Source: Symbiodinium natans
Lineage: Eukaryota; Sar; Dinophyceae; Suessiales; Symbiodiniaceae
Direction of reading: 5' to 3'
Length of the DNA stretch: 64,000 nt
Assembly: GCA_905221605.1 (NCBI GenBank)
Contig: CAJNDS010002199.1
Coordinates: 1 to 64,000 of the forward strand
The translations under genes and the position numbers were made by a program. How positions within the stretch are numbered: position 1 is the first letter of the stretch; each line of letters begins with the position of its first letter. This document shows, one piece after another, positions 30,201 to 40,520 of the stretch. Under the pieces are notes generated by a model that saw only the letters and a program-made list of their open reading frames with translations, was not told where the DNA came from and made no database searches.

Positions 30201-32638
30201 GCGCCAAAACCGTTCCAAGACCACTCTAAGAGGATAACCCAAGGGATTCAAAGGCGACAACAGGTTAGCATCTCATGGCGCCCACACAGGACCAAGGCTA
30301 AAGGAGTTGGAACACTGCAAGCTGCAGATCCCCTCTACCGGACGGAAAGCGCGTTCATGCCACGTGGTCGCGAGGGGAGGACCTATCAGTTTCCTTTACT
30401 CTGACCAAAGGAACAGTGCAAGCACTGTCTTGGGAATGTTGAAAAGGGATCGTAACCCCACAACAAGGAAATCGGGCTACTTCCAGGCATCCTCGAAACG
30501 CCGTAGTACCGGTGTCATGTCTGCGTTTGTGACAAACAGATTCGTCCGATGCCGCGGAGTGCGGGAGGCATTCAACCGAAGAAGGCTCGATCTGTGCTGC
30601 TTGTCGGTGGAGGGAAGGAGAATGCGGTGGGTCTGCACCTGCTCACACGAGAAAGCCTGGGGGGGCTGAAGACTTTTGTGACTATACTATACTCCTACTC
30701 GAACCTTAAAAAAATAATATTCTGAGTATCCTCTGGGGTGTATATAAGCAAAAGTAAACAAAATGGTTCCCAAGGGGGATATGGGATGTAGTATAGTCTA
30801 TGATTATTTTATACAGGCTCTGCATGGCTCTCTGCACGGCTCTCTGCACCTTGACTTCCTTCAAGGCCCCATGTAGCAACCGGGCAGATTGGGCCACCCC
30901 GAAGACTCCTAAGAAGTAGCCGTAGATGTTGACGCCTTTGGAGAAGTTCGGCATAGGCCGGTGCTGTTCTCTCTCAAAATGTTGTGTCAGGAGACTCTCG
31001 AGGTCAAGCTCAGTGGCTAAATTTTGCTGAGCCCAGTTGAACAATTTCTCTGCACTCTTCCCGAAAGGATCCGGAAAGGCTGCCCGCAAATCCTGCGCCG
31101 TTCTGACGCTCATGGTTGCAGTTGTATACAGCGTTTTCTTTGCACTCGTACCAAATTAATATCTACAAGCTCCTATAGCCAAGCAAGAGTCAGGTCTGTG
31201 GAGATAAACTTGCCACACCAGCTCGCATATCAGGTATTGGCCCGACTGCTCCACAAGCAAGTGGTGTGCACCTTGCAGCATCCAGTCCAGCAAGCTGAAT
31301 TTGCCAGAGTCCGCATGGACGGCGAATGGACTTTCGTGTGCGACCAGTTCCTTAAACAGATTCTTGTCATTGCGAAAAGGCTCCTCCGGATCCATCATGT
31401 CAGCATAGTATTGACGGATCACCATCGGAATAGAAGTCCCATCATCGAAGTACTCGAAGTTGTAGGACACATTTCGCCATCGCCAGGCATCCTCTTTCTG
31501 CAACATTGCTTGGTAGCTAGTCACGATCTCCCGGAGCTCTGGGAAGTCGACCATCTTGAAGCGATTTTGGTGCGGTGAAATGGACTCCTAAAACGACAAG
31601 CAAATTAGGACGTCAAAGGGCGGAGAGGGTGAGCGTAGTTTCGGAAGGGAACCCAACTCCTAAACGCATCACTAAACTGAAAATTGGGGTACCACACTGC
31701 ATCCTAGTGTCCAGATTGTACTTGTGCAGGTCAGACATGCCTGAGAAATGCATGAATACAACTGGCTCCGAGTCATACAGCACAACGCCATTCTCCATGT
31801 GTAGATGAATGCCTCTGTAATGAAGGTTCCAATACGCGACATTGTACCGCGGGTCTCTCAGTACCAGGTACTCCGTTTGGGGTAAGTAAGACACCATCAG
31901 CTGGCCCCAATTTTGATCGAAGTGCATGCCCTTGCGCGGCTCTGCATACCCATAATAGCGCAGACGGTTCAACCACCAGTCGAGAAACTCTAGGGTCAGC
32001 TCACTCTTCGATGCAGCAATAAATCCGAAGTTAAATTGCCCAGCAAGCATGAGAGTTCGTTCGTCTTGGTGGAGACCGTCCAGGGGCACCTCCTGTGTTA
32101 CGTGCGGAGTGACGACTAGTCGGTACTGGTCAAGCGCCTCAATGATGGTTGTAAGGGGCTGCAGGATCCAAATGTCATTGTCAAAATACAATACCTTCCG
32201 ACAGTTGTGCTTATCAAAGGCGTATTTGAAAGCAGCAGGCTTTATGGCAGTGTTAAAGCACTGCATATTGTAGCGAAAGGCAAGTTCCATGTAGCTGAAG
32301 GACATGTATGGTTGGAGGCGATCAGCAGTAACAGCGTGCCACCTGTTGGGGACTTGTCTAAGGATCTGCATAGGCAGCTCTTTGTCTGCATCTTTTGCTC
32401 GAACAAGTGTGTCGTCCGCCACGACCCAAATGAAAACCATTTCAGGATGCAGCGCCTCGGCCTGCTTCAGCAACACCCGGACAAAGCCATAGTTATTAAA
32501 TGATGAAATTGTAATCAAGCACGTCCGGCTCGACTGCGAAGCTGCTGTACTGATAAAAGGATCTGACAGGAGCCGAAAGCCAACCCAGCATGTGAGCAGG
32601 AGCATGCAGCCCAACAAAACGTTCTTGCTGCCCATCAT
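27221..32638 (-). CDS. Two-domain glycosyltransferase, multi-exon, type II membrane protein
   Basis: Start ATG at 32,638. Exon 1 (32,638 to about 31,700) codes for a signal anchor (residues 7-24) and a GT-A-like domain with a DxD motif (YFDNDIWI, D153/D155), ending near VFMHFSG. Exon 2 (31,587-31,272) continues with SPHQNRFKMVDFPEL. Exon 3 (about 31,113-30,850) has FPDPFG and GVNIYGYFLGVFG, the start of a GT4-like GT-B domain. Further exons: 30,061-29,952 (NIGYWAWELDTFPEEW), 29,873-29,760 (VWTTSDFVTESI, VTMPMGFD), 28,527-28,265 (KNPLGALEAF, DVLLVIK; perhaps with an internal intron), 27,924-27,851 (VDVLVSMHRSEGFGLPL), 27,735-27,621 (LEMLMLGKPVIATAYSGN), 27,539-27,468 (QRWADPDI) and about 27,392-27,221 (EQAAKAMVMLA). 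The TGA at 27,223-27,221 is taken as the end. The exon order matches bacterial GT4 enzymes. Parts between exons 3/4 and 5/6 were not found. Substrate unknown; probably Golgi glycan synthesis. Confidence 0.8.
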
Positions 32639-32639
32639 G

Positions 32640-35600
32640 GCCAGGAATGGGTTTAGAGGGGTAGGGCTAGAGGGGAGGGGGTGGAAGGTCTAGGGGGGTG
32701 GGGGGAGGGCCAGAGGCGGTACTAGAAGTTGGTTAGGAGCGGAGTAGGGGGTAGGGGGTAGGGCTAGAGGTGGAAGGTCGAGGGGGTAAGGGGTAGAGGG
32801 TAGGGGGTAGAGGGGGGAGTGAGGGCGGCGGGAGTGGTGGGCTGCGTAGGGAGTAGGCCGGCTTGCACCCAGGGAACCATCTATGACTCTAATGAAGCAA
32901 AAAAACTCACGACAGCTGACGTCGAACAATTCTGAGCCAGCATTCGTTGCATTCGGTGCTTGAGCTGGAAACCGGCTATGCTCTTCGGCGCGGAGGAAGC
33001 TGGCCGGCAAGCCAACTCACACTACGGCCACAGGGCTATGAGGGGATGTGCCGAGTGCCTAGGCTCGGAAGCTTGAGGGTTCAGGGTTTGGGAGTTGGTC
33101 TTAAGAGTCTTTTGGGGCTTCGGGGGCTTCAGGGGCAAATGCTGGATTAGAACTTCAACCTGAACTCCTGTTGCCTGTTGGGGTCTGGGCTAAGGCTGAC
33201 AGGCCTGAGGCTCTAAGTGAAAGACTTTACGGTTTAGGGTTTAGGGCTACACAGCCCTGGAGACTAAGTTGTTGCTCTGCCGCGAAATTGGTCAAAGCTC
33301 AAAACCCTCACCCCTCAACCTTACACCTGAAAGACCATTCCTGAGGCCTGAGCCCCAAATCCGCCCTAAACCTTCCAAACCCCAAACCACAAAACCTTGA
33401 GCCCTAAACCCTTCCCAAGCCCCAAAACCTTAGTGTGCTGAAATGAACAGCTTGGACTGAGGTCGACACCCGGCCCTTTGAGGTAAGCCCGAGTTTAGCC
33501 ACCTCAGTTTAGGGGTTTGGATGGTTTAGGGTGTTCCTCCAATTCGGAGTCCTTACTAAGTCAGGAGTCCAATTCGAAAAGGCATCTTGCAGAGATGAAA
33601 ACCTTTCATTTATGCGATTATCATGCCGCAGCTTCTGTACGGTAGCCTATGATATGTGAAGCTATAGCCCGAAAAGCAAGTAGAGGAGAACCTTGCTAGG
33701 CAATGCTTTCCATATCTTCGACACATATTGGACACATCCAAAACCACAAGACGTCTGAGAATCGTCCAGGGGGCTTAGACAGGCAATAAGCCTTTTGCTG
33801 AGGAACCCGGCTCCGCTGCCCAGGGAAACAGCGAGTACCGGAGACATCTGCGGCCTGCCCAGGATCCCAGAAGCACCAAAAAACCTGTACACGCCCCGAT
33901 AGACTCTTCAAACACCATGTTTAGCCCGGGATTTTCGTATCGGCATCCTGTGACAGCTGTTGACCTGGTGGCGGCTTCCAGACTCTTGGGCTGCTTTGGG
34001 CTTTCAGGGGAGTTTTAGGGATTGTTGGAAGGGCATCTTCTGGCGCAGCGCCGCGGCTGCAGGCCGAGAGAATACACAAGCGGCAGGAATGCTTTGAAAC
34101 ACACGTGAATATTCCTACCCACGTGTGCCTCATAAGCCAGAGGCTGCATTCAACCATTCCTTGTTCAGATCTTCTGTTCTGCTTCAGGATTTGGGTATTC
34201 GGTTCGGTTTCGGAGCTTTTGGGTTTAAGGCTGAGATCACCAAAACCGTAACCTATTCCCTTGAGCTCAAAATGCCCCCGGAAAATCGGGGAAGAACAAT
34301 AATACGGTACCTTAGAGCTCTCTCTGGTATATCATTCAAATCCGACCCTTCACCCGGCCCTTGAACAAAACCCTTACCAGCCTTAACATCCCTTACCAGT
34401 AACCTCAAGCCGTCGAGGCGCAGTTCAGGCCCCGGCGCGCAGCGGATGAGATCGCTCAATATGGCCACCCAGGAGGCTGTGTCCACGTGCCCGTCTCCTG
34501 CTCGGACCTTATGGCAGCGAACGCTATGAGTTCTAGGGTTAAGTTTAGGGTTTAGGGCTTAGGGTCTCGGTTTAGGGTTCAGGACCTGGGGTGTATACGA
34601 GCTTAGGGGGGAGGTCATGCATGGGGGCTATGCTAACACGCTCTTTAAGGGGCCGTATTTACAAGGAACCCGTGTAGGACAACCTCAGCACCATTGGGAC
34701 AATGATGCAAGACAGAATTCCAGAGAGTGCATGCGGAGGTTGTTCCGGCAGAATCGCACCTTGTTGCCCATCTCTACGGCATCATGAGAAACCCCGCTTC
34801 ACAGTCTTAGATCTGGGGGCGCATAGGGCTTCTGGAATTGATGGGGTTGAGGAATGTTGAGGATTTAAGGTTCAGACCTGTGGCATCTTCGCTGGTACAA
34901 TCAATCTTCAGCGGAGCGCCTGGGACTCTGGCCAATCTGGCCGCAGAAATGGCCTCCCACACATGCATCATCCAAAACACCAACATCTTTATTCCTAAAG
35001 CCCTACGGAAGCTCTAAGCTCTGAATCAAACCGAAGTTTCCTGTCCCGATAGGGTCGGGGCTGAGTTCCCTGCACCAGCATCACACTTGCAGGGATTTGT
35101 AGGGATTATACACGCTTTTGGGCCTCAAATTCAGCTCGGAAAAGACTATTGAAGTACTGTTCTGTTCAGAAGTCAATCCTGTGGCCTTCGTGCAAGACGA
35201 AGTAGAGCTTCAGGGCTTTAAAATACACTGCCAAACAGCTTCACGAGGCCCCACTCACAATACCATCCTCGAGCCCTGAATCGTTGAAGCACGCCACCAA
35301 AACCTCAAATGCAGAGCGTCGATGTTTTCTGCCCAATTCCACACCATTTGGCGGCGCATGATTCCGCAAGAGTACTGTGAGTGGACCTGCCTGGATAGGG
35401 TGCGACGGTTTGCAGATGACCAAAGCACGTGTATGCTCCCCGCAAGAAAGTGTGCGCGAACTGTCTGGAAGACTTGTTGCTGACAAAAAGTAGATCCGAA
35501 AAGGCCCAGGAGGCTACCTAAAACCCCGAACCCTGCAAATGAAGCAACCGTAGGTAATACGACCCTCGAGAAGAAAAACGCCCTACCACTCTAAATCTAA

Positions 35601-36726
35601 GACGTTTAAACTAACAGAAAGCTTGTAAGCCCCACCAAAACGGGGAAGGTACTTTGTACCTCGAAGAGGGCTACAACGGATGACCCGCAAGTACACAGCA
35701 TTGATCTTCTCCCAAACTCTACTACGCTGAAAGACTCTAAAAGCCAGAGCAACTGAAAGCCAACCAAAAGACAGTTCTCCAGCGCAAAACATCCACGTGC
35801 GATGATCAAGAATGGGAACTACTTGGGCCCCATTGTAGTTGCCTCACAGGCCTTATTGTAGGCCCGTTTGGGTCTAAGTTTCTACTTATGGGCGCCTCGA
35901 CCTTCATGGTAGGTAAAGCCTGGCAATGTGGCCTTCTTGCTTCGCGGCAGGCGCTCGAAGTCCGTGGCGATCGTGGACTTCGAGCCAGGGTCCCTCCTTG
36001 GCATACATGGCATCTTTGTACACGTCATTCGGGATTGTGCAGGGCTTCGGAAAGTGGCTACGGTGTTTTGGTTCAGGGGCCCGGGTTGTCCAAATGGGGA
36101 GCTTTGCTTGGACTATTTTTGGGTTTAGAGCCTTGCAGCCCAGCGATCCTGGCAAAAATCCTCCTTCTTGCCTCCCCCTTCCTGTACTGTATACCTTCCT
36201 TCGTTCTCTTCTCCCCTTGTCCCGCGAATGATCAGCACGGGCGAACAAGCTAAGGTGCAGAGAAAGGCTTTCTCACTTGCCACACGATTCTACAGACGAG
36301 CTTGCTGTGATACCAACATAATGAACAGCTACTGGGAGCACGACATCCTGGATCCTCAGAGGATGCCGTAGAGTCTGTTTGGAATGATGGGGTGGTTCGC
36401 TGGGGTCGCACAAGAAGACACAACTGTTCAAACCCGTTGAAACCCTTAAAATGGTTGGTCGCCCTTCCTCTTCGTGCACTTTCTCTCTCTCTTTTCCCTC
36501 GCTTTCTCTCTCTCCCTCTCTCCCGTCCTCATCTGTTTCTTCATCCCCAGCTTGACGCAGGTAAAAAGAAACTTGAATAAACTGGGAAACGAAGGCCCTG
36601 CCCCCCCCCCCCCCTGCTTGGCGACCTTTCTGGTCAAGAAAGCGCAGAAAGGTAGAGGGGAGAGGGTGGACATAGGCAGGAACATGACCTCTTCTTTGTG
36701 CTGCCCCTTCTTTCTACTTATTCTTC

Positions 36727-36758
<32 letters not shown>

Positions 36759-39324
36759 CTTCTTCTTCTTCTTCTTCTTCTTCTTCTTCTTCTTCTTCTT
36801 CTTCTTCTTCTTCTTCTTCTTCTTCTTCTTCTTCTTCTTCTTCTTCTTCTTCTGAGCGAGAGCGTCGGCAAGAAAAGGGGCAGGTGGGGAAAAAGGCCCA
36901 CGCAGCCTTTCGATATGTAATTCTCTGAGAAAACACGACAAGACAAGCGAACGAAGAACTTGCCATTCCCTGACATCTCCCCCCAAGCTCAGTTCTGCTA
37001 TTGTTCATATATCTCCTTCGTCCGCGAAGCAGCAAAAGTGAAACAGGTATCCTGCCCTTGCTACTCAGAGGCTTGTTTTTTCCTTTCCGCACGCAGTTCT
37101 CATTTGCAAGAAGGAAGGCGCGCAGGAAGGCAGAGGGACAAGTGATTGAGGATTTGCCCCACTCCGCTTCCATTACTTTTTCTCTGTGTTCTCGAAAGAG
37201 GCTCGCTCCCCATCTCCCTTCCTGTCAATGATATTTTCTTCGTTCCTGAGACACACAAAGACGATGGCCCAAAAAAAGTAGCCGCATGTAGCCCTTCCCT
37301 GCCTTGCTAGAGTCTGCCTTCTTGTGGCTGATTTTGTATTTCTGTGGAAGCGTGACCAAGAAAGATGAAGATCGAGTGAAACGGAAAAGAAAGTGCTGAT
37401 ACTGATAGAAACTAAAGTTGAGAAGATGAAGAAACAGAAAAAGACAGAGACAAAGCGTGTGTCCGGAAATAGGCCCCCCTGAACACTTTGGTCATTGGCA
37501 TCTTGTACTGTGATGTCTTTCTCTCTCCCCCTCTCTCTCGCTCATTCTCGTTCTGGTTTTATTGTTCCTCTGCAGCAGCACCCCGTACAATAAGGATGAA
37601 GCGGCTCATGGTGAGACGAAGCTTCCAGAAACACGGCATTTTTGTTACCTTCGTTCATAGTTACTCCTAATGGCATGCATTTTGGGGTGTCTTTATCTAA
37701 GCCCTTTCACAGCAGCTTTCACATGGCAGCTTTCACTCTTCCACACGTTATGTCAGTCGTTCCACAACTTCCTCCACTCATCGAGCCCGTCCTTTCACAA
37801 GTTTTCAAAATTGTCCGCAACTGTTTCTGCACTTTTCCAGACTTCTCTGCAATATGTTCCACACTTTGTTTCCCTCATTCTTGCGCAATGTTACACCAAT
37901 AGAATTGCCAGATACGGGTGCAGATGATGTTGCTTTCAGGGTTTGCTGGGTGTTCAATGGTAGCGACAAGCAGGCTGACAAGTACCTCTTACGGTTGTAC
38001 TCAATTTCAAGTTAGCTAGCATGTCAGTGATAGACCTCAACCCTGTACTTTTGTATCGCTAGAATTCTGCAGGCAACCCAAAAACACTGTGCTTGTAACC
38101 CCATTGCCCTGTGTGGCAAATTCCGCCCAGGGTTCCGCCTAGGTTGTCTTTTGCAGGCAAGCGGCAGAGAAGTTGAATGCACTTCGCCTGCAATGGCGCT
38201 GAGATGGCCTGGCGAAAAGAGTCCACCTGAGTGTTGGGGATGTTGGGGTAAACTGGGCAGCCAGTCAACCAACCCTGAAATGGTTGAGGGTCTAGTTTCC
38301 ACATGCTTCACATTGCTGGTATGGAGTATCAGCAAGGCTCTTCATTCGGATCTCAGACCTTGTTTCGGGCTTAGGCAGAGGGAGTTTCTGTTGCTTTGTT
38401 TGCTGGCAGGCTCGGCGCCCGCTCCTTTCAGGCCAGACCTGCCAAGAGCTGACGCGGGGGGGACTAACCTGGAAGAACTGGTGTGTTTAGCGTGTACACC
38501 AGCAAGCGACCTGCCACACCTGCAAATTATTCGAGGGTTCCAGCCCTGCAAGTACGGAGTTGACCCTCAAAATCGTTTAGGCAGTCGATTCAGCTTAGCA
38601 AGAGAAGCCATGGCCAACTCTCTTGCAAGACAGCGTGAATGCTCCGATTTAGACCCAAATCCTAAACCCAAGGTTCCCCAAGTGGGAGACTTTCACTTTT
38701 GTTAAAGTTGCCTTTCGACTGCAACCTACTTACGACCCCAAAAAGACCTGCTTGTGACTGGGGCAGCCAGGGCTAAGCGTGGTCAAACCCACAAAACCCT
38801 TTGACCTTATGACGCAAAACTTACCAAATTCGTCCATGCACCGACATGGATGTATGAGAACCCATGTATTCCGTTTGACAGTGCCTGGACCATGGGTTCA
38901 TGAAGTGCTTTGCATTCCCTCAACAGATCTTGGTTGTCCGAGTTTGCATCCTCAAAGTCGTAGTCTCGTAATCTCCGCCCTCCGAAAGGTATCACAGAGG
39001 CACGTAAGGAAGGCGGGACCAACCGCAAGCGCAAAGATGCTGGCTCGAGTCCTTTTTGAAAATCCAAAGTGTCTTGTAAATCTCTAAAGTTTTCGTATGG
39101 CCGCTTAACCCTGAAACCTCAAAACCACAAACTCTAAACAACAAACCCACAATCTACACTGTTCAGGCAGTTAGAAAGCTCTTCTGCCAGCTTCTTAGCT
39201 TTCTTCAGCGGCCCATCGTCCGAAATGAGGGTTTCAAAAACAAGCAGGAGTGCCGTTAATTGAAATCTTGGATAAGGAGTACCAAATTTTGGGAGGCGCA
39301 TTAGCGTACCTATTGCCAGGTTCC
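32640..39324. other. Mostly non-coding region with weak minus-strand coding-like stretches
   Basis: No gene could be assembled. Minus-strand stretches with coding-like composition are at about 38,807-39,067 (RRLRDYDFEDANSDNQDLL, ALSNGIHGFSYIHVG), 38,059-38,304 (FQGWLTGCPVYPNIPNTQV), 35,241-35,480 (HTRALVICKPSHPIQAG) and 34,380-34,486 (HVDTASWVAILSDLIRCAP). They may be exons of one gene upstream of the glycosyltransferase, but no family is recognised and no splice chain was confirmed. Degenerate TTTAGGG/CCCTAAA strings recur (for example about 33,230 and 33,400). A G-rich patch lies at 32,650-32,830 and a run of C at about 36,600-36,614. Confidence 0.3.
36730..36852 (+). repeat. (TTC)41 microsatellite
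   Basis: The array is 123 bases of perfect TTC/GAA triplets, preceded by one interrupted unit. It opens poly-Phe, poly-Ser, poly-Leu, poly-Lys, poly-Glu and poly-Arg frames, none of which is likely to be a gene. Confidence 0.95.
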
Positions 39325-39329
39325 AAAAA
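39325..39329 (+). other. E2 target-site duplication, 5' side (aaaaa)
   Basis: The aaaaa directly before the 5' LTR matches aaaaa at 48,359-48,363 directly after the 3' LTR. Being a homopolymer it is weaker evidence than E3's, but both elements agree on the same LTR ends. Confidence 0.7.
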
Positions 39330-39734
39330 TGTAGAAGTTCGAGAACTGTGCGTCATCCTGTGAGGGTGCGACACGGTGAGTTTTGCAGTTTGCAGTTTTG
39401 TGTGCATAGCTTGGAGTCTGCTCAGCTTTTGAAGTTTTCCCAGTAGCCTGAGTACGATTAGCGGTGCAGGAACGTTTTGCCTCCGTAGGGAACCCTCTCG
39501 TCGAGTTTCGTGACGCGAGGGTAGTTTTTTTGGAGGTCTTTTAAGCCGAGCTGTCAAGTTGGAGAGCTGTGATGCGTTTTCCACTTTGGCTCAAGTGACG
39601 AGCACTGGTGTGAGTGCTGCAAGCCAAAACAGAAGTGTTGTCCGAGTGTCTGAGCTTGCTTGCTTGGTTTGGACTTGTGTGAGTTGGCTTGGTTGTATCC
39701 TTGGTGCCTTGCTTGGCATCTTGGGTTTTTAACG
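39330..39734 (+). repeat. E2 5' LTR
   Basis: 405 bp, beginning TGTAGAAGTTCG and ending GGTTTTTAACG. It differs from the other three LTRs of this family by a handful of changes (for example cctccg for cctcg, gacgcg for gactcg, one extra T, and gatgcg for gatacg). It contains the string CCACTTTGGCTCAAG at 39,581-39,595. Confidence 0.95.
39581..39595 (+). promoter_or_regulatory. Spliced-leader-like string in the LTR
   Basis: CCACTTTGGCTCAAG matches the 3' 15 nt of the dinoflagellate spliced leader, whose end is CCATTTTGGCTCAAG, at 14 of 15 positions. The same string is at 48,205-48,219, 49,126-49,140 and 57,740-57,754. It could be a relict of a trans-spliced transcript or chance; upstream bases do not match. 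Confidence 0.45.
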
Positions 39735-39750
39735 TGGTAGCGGAGCGTGG
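39735..39750 (+). promoter_or_regulatory. E2 primer-binding site, initiator tRNA-Met 3' end
   Basis: TGGTAGCGGAGCGTGG follows the LTR directly. It is close to the complement of the 3' end of eukaryotic initiator tRNA-Met (TGGTAGCAGAGGATGG in human, from memory), which primes many LTR elements. Confidence 0.75.
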
Positions 39751-39818
39751 AAGCTCTGTTGCAAAGAAAGAAAGTGAGCCCAATACGCTGACTTGGTGTG
39801 TGCTTGAGTTGTCTTGGT

Positions 39819-40520
39819 ATGGAGGGCCGTGGAAGGCCATCGTACTACCACATAGGTGAGGGTGAACCCCGAATGCTTCGTGAGAGAGGCAGGAGAGGGG
39901 CTGAGCCTCCCTATGAGAGGCCTTCAGGGTCTAGACACTCGTCACTCCCACCAAGGAGCCCCGTTGTCGGTAGTGGAGTTGCTTTCAGCCCGATATCGAA
40001 CTTGTCGGGTGCAGTGCATCCCACAGGAAGCCCGGTGGTTGGTTCTCCGACTGCTATGGGCACCCCCATACCGGCAATGGCTTCACCCATGTCACCACCA
40101 GGTTTGGTACCACCACCGCCTGCAGCAGTGGACCCCGTTGCCGTTCAGGCAGCCCTGGGATCCCAGCTTTTGGTTCAGACAGTGCAGCAGCAGCAGCAGA
40201 TATCTCAAATGATGTCGCTGGTGCAGCAGCTGGTCCAGGACCGGACAAGTGCTGAGAAGAAAGGCAAGGGAGCTGGTAGCTTGAGTAGCATCAGTGACAG
40301 TGTGGACCATGCCATGGAGGTTGATGATGGGAACGGCGCTCCTATCAGGAATCCTAAGGCAGACTCATATGTGCCGAAGTTGCCCATGTTGGATGGTGGA
40401 CGCATGAACAAGGGTCGGCGTGCCGAGATCGAAGCATGGGTTGAGTACCTTGAAGTGTTTTTGCCATGGATGCCTTGTTTGATGATAGGATACCGTCGGA
40501 AGTGCAGGCTTGTTTTGTGA
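39819..40520 (+). pseudogene. gag: E2 gag N-terminal part, cut by a one-base deletion
   Basis: The ATG at 39,819 starts MEGRGRPSYYHIGEGEP; the Pro/Gly-rich leader has a Gln run and then the capsid-like part. Near 40,469 E2 has ccatggatgcc where E3 has ccatggattgcc; the lost T moves the reader into a short wrong frame ending at 40,520. The correct frame continues in the ORF from 40,466. E3 shows that the ancestral frame was continuous. Confidence 0.85.

Noticed and set aside
36446-37173. ORFs with long poly-Arg, poly-Glu, poly-Lys, poly-Leu and poly-Ser tracts
   Set aside because: They are created by the (TTC)41 microsatellite and flanking low-complexity DNA; no other coding sign is present.
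38151-38705. Plus-strand 184-codon ORF
   Set aside because: Composition is mixed, no motif is seen, and the opposite strand looks at least as coding-like; not supported as a gene.
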